Positions 36,271 to 46,892 of a DNA stretch of 64,000 nucleotides are shown in pieces. Below the pieces are notes generated by a model that saw only the letters and a program-made list of their open reading frames with translations, did not search any database and was not told where the DNA came from. Origin of the DNA: Torymus aiolomorphi (lineage: Eukaryota; Arthropoda; Insecta; Hymenoptera; Torymidae); the NCBI GenBank assembly GCA_036365515.1, contig CM070873.1:20759257-20823256 (forward strand), in the 5' to 3' direction. The translations under genes and the position numbers were made by a program. Position 1 is the first letter of the stretch, and every line of letters begins with the position of its first letter.

Positions 36271-36875
36271 TTTATTCCCACGAGTAACGGCTAGGTCTGA
36301 AAAAGGTCCGCCACCCCCGCCTACCTAGGGGTGGTAAGGCATTTAATACTCCGTGCGACGCCACGGCCACGGAGGGAAACCGATTGCGGTGCAAGCACCA
36401 TGCAGGCCTCGGCTCGGTTTGCCATTACACCTTACCTTACTACCCCGGAATCGAACGACCGCCCGACTCCCGACTTACGTCGCGGAGAGCTCAACCCTTC
36501 ACGCTCGACAGACCGGACCGACGAGGCTTCACTCATGAAACGATGTCTGGGCTACGATGTCCTCGGAGCGCGAGTCCCGCCGGTGCAGCGCTCATACCCA
36601 CTGTAGTTCTTCGTTTTTGAAAACGGGGGCAAGAGCTGCCCGACGCAAGCGGACCGCTCGGGCAGGAGAGCGGAACGCACGAAAACGGCCAGACACGGAA
36701 GGAGGGGACAACCCCCGGGAGAAGAGTGAGGGCGAGCCGCCAGAGGCCCCGCATCCATCAAAAAAGCGAGTTCAAGGGCCGTCACCCACCGCAAGACTGC
36801 TCGACCTGAAAATACCGTGTGCTCCCGCTCCTCCGACAAGGAGGGAGCCACAGTGGATGACGCCGATGGTGCGGT

Positions 36876-38734
36876 CGTGGACCAGCACTCGCCGCATAGC
36901 TCCTCACGAAGAGGCATTTCTACGACGAACTGCCCATCTCGAAGCCTCGGACGAGTCTCGCCGCGCTAGGTGACGTTGCGCCACCCCCTCCCGAGAGCGA
37001 CCCCACCCCGCACCCAGCCATCCGACGCACCCACACACCCACGCCCGACCAACCGCTCCCGTTCGAGTCAGCACGAGCCCCAGAGGGAGACCACGTCACG
37101 GTCCCATCGACTCGGAACAATGCACGAGCGGAGAAAATCCCCAAGCAATTCTTTCCCCCAGGAACGCAATTTAGTGCTCATTACATGCTTGAGTTTACTG
37201 ATTCTAGATTAAGATGCGGAGCGCACGGATCGGTATTTGCGACGGACAGGATGGTTAGGCATGCAAGTCTGCCTAGTTATTACCAAAGTGCACATACAAA
37301 ACCAAACTCGGGTGACGGAGGCCGCAACTCCGAGGCATCACAACATTCCGCCCCCCGAGCTGATGTAATAATAACCCTACTATATACCTCGAGTACCGCC
37401 CGCACGAGAAGAGCCCAACCGGCGGTCCCGATGGCGAAGCGCCCTCGGGACCGCCGGCGAAAACCCTCGCCAAGCGGCCCTCTTCCAAGTCCGTGCGCAT
37501 TGCTTTCCTCGTGCGTAATTAGTTTACATAATCTCGCTCCGCGCAAGTCCTCGTCCGCGTCGCTCTCGCGCTTTTAGGCGCGAGAGGCTCGACGTCAAAG
37601 TCCGTGCGCATTGCTTTCGCGTTCTAAAATAAAATTTGCATAAAAAGAAAAGTGAAACTCGGCAACGCCCGGGACCCGTTCACATAGCTCTCGCGCTTGC
37701 ACGCGAGAGTTTTTGTTCCCAAGTCCACGCGCATTGCTTTGTTCCACGTTTTAATAAAAATAAAATCGCGCAGGACTTGCAAAAATTTACAAGTCCACGC
37801 GCATTGCTTTCCCAAGGAAAGCCTGAAAAATTGCACCACTCAATTGTTCCAAGTTCATACGCATTGCTTTCGCAGGCGTCTGAATGAGGCCGCGACGGAT
37901 CCCCCGTCTGAACGTGGGACCGTCACGCTCGTTTACTAACGAGAAAACGCACCAACGGGACTCGCATTCCAAAGACGAGAGCCCAGCCTTGTGTGATTGA
38001 GTCCATGAAACCATCAGTCTCGCCTCCCCCCCCCCGGCAGAAGCGAGTCTGTTACAAAGACACAAGGCATGCCAACCCCCCAGCAACTCGACAAGCCCTA
38101 CCACCAGTCGTCCGTCCTCCATCTAAAGGTTTGCGTTCCGGGGAGTTACGAAAACCAAGAGATAGACTGGGAACACTCGGTGGATGAACCTTTCACCATT
38201 CGGGGGCAACGTATCCCCGAAAGGCTAGTCGAGCGCCTACAAGGGTCGGCCAGACATCAAGTCATGATCCCGCCCCCACTCCTCCCGACGAGGGAAGGGC
38301 GGAGAGAGATAAGCTTTCAAAAGGGCGGCCTCGAAAGACCACCCATGCTGCCCCAAGACCGAGGCCTCAGGGCAGGAAGATCCACAGACCTGTGGTGGAC
38401 CTAATAAGAGGACGGCCCCCGAAGGGACCGTCAAAACCAGCCCCCAAGGACCAAGGTCCCGGGGCTGGAAAAACTCACAGACCTGTGATCGAAAAAGCTC
38501 ATCCCATCTCCCACACAGGGCAGGAGAGCGAGGCTGCGACGACGGCCAGCGTCTAGCCAGGGGCGCATCAAAGCGTCGTTCGAGAGCCAAGGACCCCGTT
38601 CAATATCCAGGGCTGCCCAAGATCGGGGAGATCGACGAGTCGATCCCATTCCCTGCTCAGGACTTGCATAGAACTTAGCGGGGTCGCCAGGCCCGTCACC
38701 AGCGCGAGATTGGGCGAGAAAAAACGCGAGCGTT
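36876..38734. other. Spacer between the R1 copies: R1 5' leader or captured DNA
   Basis: 1.86 kb of G+C-rich sequence with no protein similarity, directly 5' of the shared R1 sequence. It contains five copies of a 20-base motif (37487-37870), hairpins of the type CTCTCGCGC...GCGCGAGAG, and two diverged units built around CACAGACCTGTG (about 38380-38500). On its far side it abuts a 28S-like segment. It may be the unshortened R1 5' UTR with promoter repeats, absent from the 5'-shortened copy 2, or rDNA spacer brought along with the element. I cannot decide between these. Confidence 0.5.
37487..37870 (-). repeat. Five-fold 20-base repeat in the R1 5' region
   Basis: AAGTCC(G/A)(T/C)GCGCATTGCTTT occurs at 37487-37506, 37598-37617, 37721-37740 and 37791-37810, and as AAGTTCATACGCATTGCTTT at 37851-37870. 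Spacings are 111, 123, 70 and 60 bases. The second and third are preceded by hairpins (CTCTCGCGC-TTTTAG-GCGCGAGAG and CTCTCGCGC-TTGCA-CGCGAGAG). In the element's orientation the unit reads AAAGCAATGCGC(G/A)(T/C)GGACTT. Not a CRISPR: the spacing is irregular and the host is eukaryotic. Confidence 0.85.
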
Positions 38735-38793
38735 CGCTAATCTTTCCTCTCCCGCTCCCTTGACGGTGGTTCCGCTAAAAGGCGGTAGGGACA
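38735..38793 (-). rRNA. Diverged 28S rRNA gene fragment at the R1 target region
   Basis: On the - strand, immediately 3' of R1 copy 2, is TGTCCCTACCGCCTTTTAGC and then AGCGGAACCACCGTCAAGGG, AGCGGGAGAGGAAAGATTAGCG. The conserved insect 28S sequence downstream of the R1 site, from memory, reads TGTCCCTATCTACTATCTAGCG, AAACCACAGCCAAGGG, AACGGGCTTGGAATAATTAGCG. The two align with a one-base gap and a minority of substitutions. Similarity stops after ATTAGCG. On the other side of copy 2 (44305-44318) only CCACTGTCCCT and a few bases match. It is too diverged and short to be functional rRNA. Confidence 0.7.
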
Positions 38794-39158
38794 TTGAATG
38801 TCTCGGGCCACGCACGAGGCGGGCTGCGTACCTCGGGGTGTTAACCCCATACCGCAGATCTTAAAAGAGACCTATCCACCAGCCAGCTCAACCAGAGTCA
38901 GGGGAACCACGCCCTGAAAAGGGCATGTTGGGTTCGGAAAAACCCCATCCTATCGGCCGTTTCGGGCCGAGTACAGATGGGTAGGCCTCTCCCGATGTTA
39001 GTGGGAAACGACTCACTTAGCCGTCCACCCCTAGCATTGCGACTTATCACAATGGAGGGGGTGTCCGTTGCCCAGCGAGGACCACGTGGAGGTGGAGTCG
39101 TCGGCTCCGAAGAGCTCAAGGCCGTAACAGCTGCTCATAACGCCTTCTGTTTGGGGTG

Positions 39159-42100
39159 TTATGCGCCTCCGTCACTAAGTTCCCTCTTCCTCAAGAGGTC
39201 GATGCAATAATCCTCGAACATGCAGAATATGTCGCGGTCAAGAAGTCGTTGGCGCTCGGGCGGCCATCCGAGTCCGGCCGCCCTCAACTTCGCAGCAAAC
39301 AAGGATTTCTCCGTCTCGTAATCCTCGCACTCGAATAGAACGTGCTCGGAAGACTCTGGTTCCCCACATACACACAGGGGAGAGTCCACCTTACCAAACC
39401 GGTGCAAATATACTTTGAAATTACCATGCCCTGTTAGGGCCTGCGCAAGGTAGTGGCCCGGTTGGAGCCACACCATGCGCTCCCTCGTTCTAACATCCGG
39501 TAGGTAGAGGTAGGTTAACCTCCCCTTGTCAGATTCTTCCCAACGCCGTTGCCATTCGTCGAGAAGAGCACGGTGTAGAGCTGCCTTTGCTTCCGCTTTG
39601 TTTCCATTCGGTCGGAAGGTGAAATTTCCGAATGTCGCCTCCAAGTTCTTGCGGATGCGGAACAGGAGTTGTCTCTCCCGGATGGCCAAGTCGAGCGGCA
39701 TAGAACCTGCCATAACATGCAGAGCAACGTTAGGGGCAGTTCTATACGCCTTCGTGACCCGCAGGAGAGCAAACCTCTGCACACTGTGCAATGACTTGTG
39801 TTGCCGTTTTAGGATGAGATCACCCCAGGCCCCACAAGCATAACACATCACCGCAAGAAAAACTCCCTTATACAGCACGTTCAAAACTTTAAATTTTAAG
39901 CCCCAAGTGGCCCCAGCCGCCGAGGCCAGAGCATTAAAGACGACCCTGCATTTATTACCCACGTTTCTCAAATGGTTACTCATTCGTAATCCATTGTTAA
40001 AGGTCACGTCGAGGTACGTAACGCTCTCGGACAGCGCGATAGGATTCCCGCTTATCCTAATTATCGGGGCGCGTCCCGGCTCTTTGCCTTTGAAGAGCAT
40101 CATTTCCGTCTTTGTTTCCGAGAGCGTCAAGTGATTCTCGGCGAACCATTCCACGACTATGTCAGTAACACTCTGACCGAGGGATTCCAGTCCGAGCCTG
40201 CTGTTCGACTCGACGAGCACAAGGAGATCATCCGCGTACGCGATCACGGTGACTTGTGGGTCGAGACGCTCGAGAATCCGCAACAACCCGTCCAGCGGCA
40301 TATTCCAAAAATCCGGGCCCAAGATCGATCCCTGAGGACAGCCCTTGGTGACGCACTTAGAGACGGTGTTTCTGCTTCCCGTCAGCTGTACTACCCTGTC
40401 AGTCAGATAACTGGCTATCAGGATGAGCAAGTTTCGGGGGCAGCCACGCTTCATCAGCTCGTCGACAAGTGCCGTCCACCAGAGGCAATCAAAGGCCGCG
40501 GTCGCGTCGTACAAAATGCCAAGCACGTACTTGGATCGTGAGGCGCCGACAACCTCGCGAAGACGGTGTATCGCGTCTTCAGTTGAGCGTCCCTCCCTGT
40601 AGCCGTACTGCGAGACAGACGCGTAATCCTTATGTAGAATAATGTCTCGCAGTCTCATTTTCATGAGCCTCTCCAGTACTTTGCCAAACAGAGACAACAG
40701 GCAGATCGGTCTGTAGGACTTGGGTTCACTCGGGTCTTTGTCGGGAGCCTTGAGTAATACTCGTATGGCCCCGACTTTCCATGGCTGCGGGAAGTTTCCA
40801 ACTTCGAGACACCTATTGTAGAGGCTCGTCAAAAACGCATGGAATTGCGAATTTTTCCTGAGGCGCTTGATCATCTCGGCCTCGATCAGATCCGGGCCGG
40901 GAGCTTTCCCGTTCGGCAGGCCTTTCAGCACCGCGGTCACCTCAGAGGATGACCAGGGTGGGGCTGATTCACGGGTGACGCCCTCCCATTGGCGGCACCG
41001 GGCGACGATGTCCTCCCTTAGCTCAGGATCACAGTCAGGTATCAGGCTATTCAGGAGAGACATTGCCGTATCGTTCCAGTCGAGTGTGTGAGACGTGCCA
41101 TCCGCGGCAGTTATGCTGTGAAGGACCGTGTCCGGGGACACGCGCTTCCTGAGGATGCGATAGGCCAACCCATAGGCCTCTTCGTTACCACGAGTGGTAA
41201 CGAAGTCCTTCCAGCTGCGAGACCGTGCTCGCGCTACCTCACTTGAGTACACTCTTCTGGCGCGATCGGCGACTTCCTACAGAGCCCTCCGTCTGTTTGG
41301 ATCCGTCTGCCGTTGGAAGGCGCGACGCGCCCGGTTTGAGGCGCGCTTTAGCTCAGTGAGCCGGGCGCTCCACCATGGTACCGATCGCTGGAAGACTTTC
41401 TTCCGCGGGATGTTATTTCGGTACCGGCACGCCTCCTGGAAGACGCCAACAAGACTACCGGCCTGCTCGTCGAGCTCACTGCTCGACGAAGTTTGGATCC
41501 GATCGAGGGTTGTTAGCTTTTCTAAAACACGTTTCTCAAACCCTCCCCAGTTCGCTTTTCGGATATTAAATCGCGGTTCTCGAACTAACGCGCACGTTTC
41601 GAACGAGCCTAGACAAAAATCGATTACTCGATGATCGCTATTCGTCCAGCCTACTCTCACGCTCCAGTTGCTTATGCCGCCGGAGAGTGAGGGAGAAACT
41701 AGGGTGACGTCGACGTTGCTCTCGCCATTAGCCGTAGAGAAGGTGTACGGCTGGCCGAGCTCGTTGGCGACAACCCAGCCGCTCTCGGCGAGGAAGTCCT
41801 CGAAGTCCGAGCCCTTCTGGCAAGTGTCTGCCGCGCCCCACAAGGGGGACTTGGCATTCACGTCGAGTCCTACGATGACTTTGGACGCTCGCAACTCATC
41901 TCGTATTCGCTTCAGCTGATCGATAAACCTTGGAAAGGGTAAGGATGGCTGACAATACATTGATACGATATAAAAAGAGCCTACGCCTGTGCTGACATGG
42001 GCACAGACGCAATGGGAATTGCTGAGATGTCTCAGTACCACGGCATCGATGTCGCGTGCTAGCACGGCTATGCACGCCCACGGGGTTTCCCCCGGGGCCT

Positions 42101-42287
42101 CACCTGTTAGCACACGGTTGGACGAAAGGCCCAAACCGGCCACATAGCCAGTGCCGGCGACCCATGGCTCCTGAATGAGCAGGATCGGCGCGGACACCCG
42201 TGCCACGGTTTCCCTTAGTTCCGCGGTTGCAACCTTTCCCTTCCCAAGATTATGCTGAAGAATTCTCATCCTCAGAGGATTATGCAT
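39159..42287 (-). pseudogene. R1 copy 2 ORF2 (AP endonuclease, RT, CCHC), one nonsense codon
   Basis: Starts MHNPLRMRILQHNLGKG at 42287 and ends DGGA at 39159, about 1042 codons. The endonuclease (QEPW, DVNAKSPLWG, SDHRVIDF), RT (AFDCLWW, PQGSILGPD, AYADDLLVLV) and knuckle CVCGEPESSEHVLFEC (C-x-C-x7-H-x4-C) are all uninterrupted. One change breaks it: the Lys codon after PNRRRAL (AAG in copy 1) is TAG at 41277-41279, residue 337. The GL-D-V in VTYLDVTFNN, where copy 1 has VTYLGV, is a substitution in a conserved RT block. Apart from the TAG this is a full-length catalytic protein. Confidence 0.92.
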
Positions 42288-43696
42288 CTTCGATTGAGTA
42301 GGAGATGCTGCTCAAATGGTTCTCATAAGCCGACCTGAAACTCGGGCACTTTTTGTCCCGAAATTCATGGGCCGCGGACTTGCCGCGCCGCCGGCAGAGT
42401 CCACACTGGGCGGGAGCGTCCTTCTTCCCGCATGTGCTGGACTTATGGCCCTCCTCACCACAGTGCCCGCAAGTGTCTGTCTTTGCACGGCAGTGGACAG
42501 CGATGTGTCCAACGCCCAGACACTTGTAGCATCGGGTGAGGGAGACAAAATCCATCACCCGGCATCTGCTCCAGCCAATGTAAACACGGCCAACGGCGCG
42601 AAGCGCATTCCGCATATCGGGGGTGACCTCCACCACCCAGTTGCAGGCCGGCTTATCCCTCGGGCCGGTTCTGAACTTGAAGTTCACCGACCTCTTAAAC
42701 CTTTCACGATCGACCCTGAGGGTGTCCTCGTTCATCTCGAACAGCACCTCCTTTAGGGCATCCGGTTGCTCAGACGATGGGAGGTCGTAAATGATCATCC
42801 TCGGGAGCTTTACCGACGGGAGCGACGCCTCCACGCCCGATTCTTTCAAACCGACGTGGTTGCGGAGCTTGGAGACATCGTCACCCGTCTCACACTCCAC
42901 GAAGACTTTCCCGTTACGGGTCCTCCGCATCGTCTTCACTTTAATTTTCTCGGTGCGAGGGTTTACTCTCCCCCGCACGAGCGACTCGACCCTGGCGGCC
43001 AGTTCCTCGGGTTTCACCCCGTCTTCCCCGGCCACCGAGAGCACAACCGTGTTTCGACTTTTGCCCCCCACCGGCCGGGGCGTTTTCACGCCCGGCACAC
43101 TAACCGGGGGCGGTTGCTGTTTACCCTTTCTCTTTGTGGGGGGGGGGGGGGGCTTTAAATTCGCCCCCCTCACCTGCTGCCTGCGCGTAAGACCGTCTTA
43201 TGTCACACCCAGAGGGCGTCGACTTCCTTTCGTCGAGCCTCCCTCTAAGTCTGGCATTTTCAATCGTAACGCCCTCAATCAAGCCCTTGAATTTGTCGAA
43301 AACTGCCACTATTTGCTTCCGCGCGACCGCTGTTACGCGCTTGCTATGCTCCTCAAGAACGCCTGTAAGCTCCGATCTCAAGTCGGTCAGAAGATCGAGA
43401 CACTCGATTGGGCCTATAGGGCCCGCCCGAGTGTCCTCCGCCTCATCGTCGCTGAGATCAGCGCGTTGCCTCTTACGCGCACTATCTGCGCTACCTGCAC
43501 TCGACACGCTATCCCTCCTATTAAGCTGAAGCCTGGGAGGGGCGAGCAGTTGCTTCTGCTTGCTCCCCCCCGCAGCCCCATGAAACCGCTCCGCATCAAT
43601 TGTATTCGTCAAGTCCATAGGACTCTTTGAATCTTTATCGGAGACTTTGTTAAGTTTATTTACCCCCCCATTTTCCCCATTTTTTAAGTTATCCAT
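42280..43696 (-). pseudogene. R1 copy 2 ORF1, frameshifted by a G homopolymer
   Basis: Homologous start MDNLKNGENGG at 43696 (an upstream in-frame Met lies at 43708). The frame is lost at a run of 15 G on the + strand (43138-43152), where copy 1 has 5. The second frame then runs from KRKGKQQPPPVSVPG through ERFKRSVNFKFRTGPRDKPA (the piece deleted in copy 1) to the knuckles CYKCLGVGHIAVHC, CGHCGEEGHKSSTC and CGLCRRRGKSAAHEFRDKKC. The stop GCATAA overlaps the ORF2 start by 8 bases. The homopolymer may be a real slippage mutation or an assembly error. Confidence 0.88.
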
Positions 43697-44452
43697 TTTT
43701 ATTCCCACGAGTAACGGCTAGGTCTGAAAAAAGGTCCGCCACCCCCGCCTACCTAGGGGTGGTAAGGCATTTAATACTCCGTGCGACGCCACGGCCACGG
43801 AAGGAAACCGATTGCGGTGCAAGCACCATGCAGGCCTCGGCTCGGTTTGCCATTACACCTTACCTTACTACCCCGGAATCGAACGACCGCCCGACTCCCG
43901 ACTTACGACGCGGAGAGCTCAACCCTTCACGCTCGACAGACCGGACCGACGAGGCTTCACTCATGAAACGATGTCAGGGCTACGATGTCCTCGGAGCGCG
44001 AGTCCCGCCGGTGCAGTGCTCATACCTACTGTAGTTCTTCGCTTGCGAAAACGGGGGCAAGAGCTGCCCAACGCAAGCGGACCGCTCGGGCAGGAGAGCG
44101 GAACACCCGAAAACGGCCAGACACGGAAAGGAGGGGACAACCCCCGGGAGAAGAGTGAGGGCGAGCCGCCAGAGACCCCGCATCCATCAAAAAAGCGAGT
44201 TCAAGGGCCGTCACCCACCGCAAGACTGCTCAACCTGAAAATCCCGTGTGCTCCCGCCCCTCCGACAAGGAAGGAGCCACCGTGGATGACGCCGATGGTG
44301 CGGTAGGGACAGTGGCAACACACTTATTTTTAAAAGATTGATACTCGATGTAGTTTCCTTATATGCAAACTAAGCCTCTATTCTTCTTTGCCGCCGCCGT
44401 TCACCCGCGCACACTCTTATAACATAAGTAGGTGTTTTAGACATGTAGCACT

Positions 44453-44519
44453 GTAGATAGTTACAATTTAAGTATCCTATTGACTAAGTCAATAGGATCC
44501 TGAAATTGTAACTATCTAT
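44453..44519. repeat. 67-bp hairpin
   Basis: TAGATAGTTACAATTTAAGT, ATCCTATTGAC pairs with GTCAATAGGAT, CCTGAAATTGTAACTATCTA around TAA, with about three mismatches in 31 pairs. Probably the collapsed ends of a MITE. Confidence 0.75.
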
Positions 44520-44579
44520 AGCATTTTTACTTTGTAATAGTAAAATGTAGTAATAGTAAAAAAATTTTTACTTTGTAAT

Positions 44580-45522
44580 AGTGGGAGCTTTGTACTAGTA
44601 AAATTTTAAGTTTCTTTAAATCGCCCTAGAAATACGAATAGAGGTGATAGAAGTTCGAATCACACTATTTTAGAAAATATCTGTATGGATGTGCGTGCGT
44701 GCGTGCGTGCGTGTGTGTGTGTGTGCGTGTGCTTGTGCGTGCCTGTGTGTATGTATACCGTTTTATCTCAAGATCTATTCGATCGATTTTAACCGGACGA
44801 ATCTCATTTTGTTTTTCTTGTGTGAATGGGGGAAGGAAATCCTCTTTTTGATTCGCCGATGCATTTTTGTTTTATTTCGAATTTTTGATTTTCGCAAAAT
44901 TTATTTTTTCGTTTTTTCTTTAATGATAACATTGAGATATTTGAATCAGACAGATAGTATTCGAAAGAGATTAAAAAGCCCATATTTAAAAAAAAATTAG
45001 ATTAGCTATTGCGGTTCTTCTGTTATTAACAAAAACGTGTTTTTTTTTTAAAAGGCTGATAAACTCCAAAAATAAACGGTGAATTTTTGGAAAACAAAAA
45101 AAATCATGATAATGCAGAATATAAATAGCTATAATCTGTAAAAATTTGAATACATTCTGTCGACTAGTTTTTGAGAAAAAAAATAAAAAATGAAAAAATG
45201 CGTTTTGTATGAAGCACGTTTACTTTAGTAAAATTGACTTACTAATCACTTTGAAATTCCTTATAGAGATAGATTTGGGATAGTTCTCGGCTATGTTCTT
45301 TGGGCTAAATTAAATGATGGGTCAATAAATTTGAGAGATATTTGAGGTTAAAATTTTGTTAACGTTTTTTTGAAATCGTAATTTCTTGAGAACAGTTTGA
45401 TGAACCAGCTCCAAATTTATAGACAATTTTGTGTGTAATATTGATAATATATGGGCGAATTTTCATCAAGATCGTTCGATTACTTTTTGAGATATTTGAT
45501 ATTTTAAATTTTGCAAAGAGAG
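44580..45522 (+). repeat. Repeat X, copy A
   Basis: Unclassified interspersed repeat, non-coding, with an internal GT/GC run at 44684-44755. It matches copy B (49744-51885) over its whole length: CTGTATGGATGT, then the GT run, ATTCGCCGATGC, GTTATTAACAAAAACG, AATAGCTATAATCTGTAAAA, GAAATTCCTTNTAGAG and CAGCTCCAAATTTATAGA are shared. The copies are strongly diverged, so the family is old. Confidence 0.75.
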
Positions 45523-46892
45523 GACGCAGCACTAACCTCCCTACGTCGACTCTTGGGGGTCGAGTCTAGGTGGTAGGGTCAGACCACCTTGCTCAGTGAT
45601 GGCTACACCACCCAGCTGGAGACTCCACAAAGTCTCTGTCGTAAAGGTTTGCGCGGCCGATCTTAAATAAAAGATTGGCCTAAAATTAAGACTTAAGCCT
45701 TATGGGTCCGGAGGCTTAGGCCAGAGTTGGGCCAGAACTTTCGTTCTTTTCCCCGGTTTGATGGGGTTGGTTGCCTTCCGTTGACAGAGCTGGTTCTCCG
45801 TGTCGTCTCCACTCTTAGCAGCGGCATTGGGCCTTGCAGCTGGCCTCGGCGTGACGCTTAGCTACTCGGATGGACGCCTCCCATTCGCCAGCACACTGGA
45901 CGTCCGTCTGGCAATGAACCTCGGTAGTCAGCGCTCCGAGCTGAATCCCCTCGTCTCTCATTGGAATGGCTCTGCCGCTGCTGGTCGAGTCATCGGTCTG
46001 CGTTGATCCCTCCTTCCGTAGGCTGTTCCGATGTTCCGCCGTCATCCTTGCTGCGTAGCCCTTGCTGCGATGACACACCAGTCCGCCTCGGTGAGTTCGA
46101 ACGCCGGCCCCGACGTGCGTCGGAGCATCTACCGTCCCCGAAAGTAGGACAGATACTCGCAGACATGAAGAGGGGAGGTATAGGGAAGGAAGAGGGGGCA
46201 GGAAAGCGGGACCGAGAGGGACCCCTCACAAAAACGAGGTAAGCCTTGTAGGTGTTAATTAAATAAAAAGTCGTTTAATTAACAAATGAGTCTTTATTGC
46301 ACCTGACAAACTGTTGGCGAGTTGCCGAGACCATCTACTGGACGAAGATGTCCGGGTGAAAAAAAAGCTGCCGGCTGTCAGAATGTAACCTGAGTTATAG
46401 TTGGGAGCGCGCCGATTCAGTAGTGGGAAGCGCGACGGTAAGGGGTGCGCCACCTAGCGGCGCACGCGGTATTAGACTCTCGGCGGAGCGGCGCGCGTCG
46501 CGCGAAATTCAAATTTCCCGATTTATAACTGCGCGGCGAGTCTTTAAAATTAACAGTTTATTTAGTTTATAAGCATAAATAAACAATTATTATTATTTAA
46601 TATAATTGAATAGTGAAGCGAATGGCCCCGCTGCCTAGTGGTAAAAGAAAGACAGGAAAGACATGAAAGGATAAAAATTAGAGACAAATCATTGCCTATC
46701 CTTTTAAGGATCAGGTAAAAAAGAAACGATATCTCTTTCAAAAAAGTTAAGGTGTTTCGTCCCAGGTTACTAGAGTGGACTCATCAGTGATGCTCTAGCA
46801 ACCCTCATCAGACACCGGCCCATCGGATGACTTGACGGCCTTATAAGCAGTAGAGATGGTAATTCTACAACTAGATTTGGATGCTGCCATCT
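45523..46892. other. Unclassified, possibly LINE ORF1 remnant
   Basis: G+C-rich in 45530-46250 and unlike its flanks. On the - strand an 87-codon open frame (46078-45815) reads TAEHRNSLRKEGSTQTDDST and later EWEASIRVAKRHAEASCKAQ, with the repeated CQTD/STQTD wording common in LINE ORF1 leaders, but no decisive motif. 46250-46890 is AT-rich and shows a 12-bp TTAATTAAAT/GTTTAATTAAC inverted pair near 46257-46287 and nothing else. Confidence 0.3.

Larger units (their letters stand above)
31412..36875 (-). mobile_element. R1 retrotransposon, copy 1
   Basis: Same sequence as copy 2 (38794-44304) at almost every position, with ORF1 and ORF2 on the - strand. The 3' end carries the palindrome GACATTGAATGTC and no poly(A). 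Immediately beyond it, on the - strand, is TGTCCCTATCTA, identical to the first 12 bases of the standard 28S R1 target duplication, followed by the RT of relic 2. Homology with copy 2 ends at 36875 (GCGGT). Sequence from 36876 to 38734 may be its longer 5' leader or foreign DNA. ORF1 has a 29-base deletion and ORF2 two single-base deletions, so this copy is dead but young. Confidence 0.88.
38794..44304 (-). mobile_element. R1 retrotransposon, copy 2 (nearly intact)
   Basis: About 5.5 kb, the usual size of R1, oriented - and head to tail with copy 1. GCGGTAGGGACA (12 bp) occurs at both ends, 38782-38793 and 44300-44311, the reverse of TGTCCCTACCGC. R1 makes a 14-bp duplication starting TGTCCCT in 28S genes. 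The GCGGT part is also present in copy 1 at the same place, so part of the match could be element-target microhomology. The 3' end carries the GACATTGAATGTC palindrome without poly(A). Only two lesions are visible: a G-run expansion in ORF1 and one nonsense codon in ORF2. Confidence 0.88.

Noticed and set aside
37487..37870. CRISPR-like array of 20-base repeats
   Set aside because: Spacing is irregular (60-123 bases), the repeats are imperfect, the host is eukaryotic, and the array lies next to an R1 element.
44305..44400. Longer 28S homology on the 5' side of R1 copy 2
   Set aside because: Beyond CCACTGTCCCT and two or three further bases the sequence does not follow the 28S gene, so only a short target match is claimed.
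46078..46242. Possible host gene at 45.8-46.2 kb
   Set aside because: Short frames on both strands with no conserved motif or splice signals. Kept only as an unclassified remnant.
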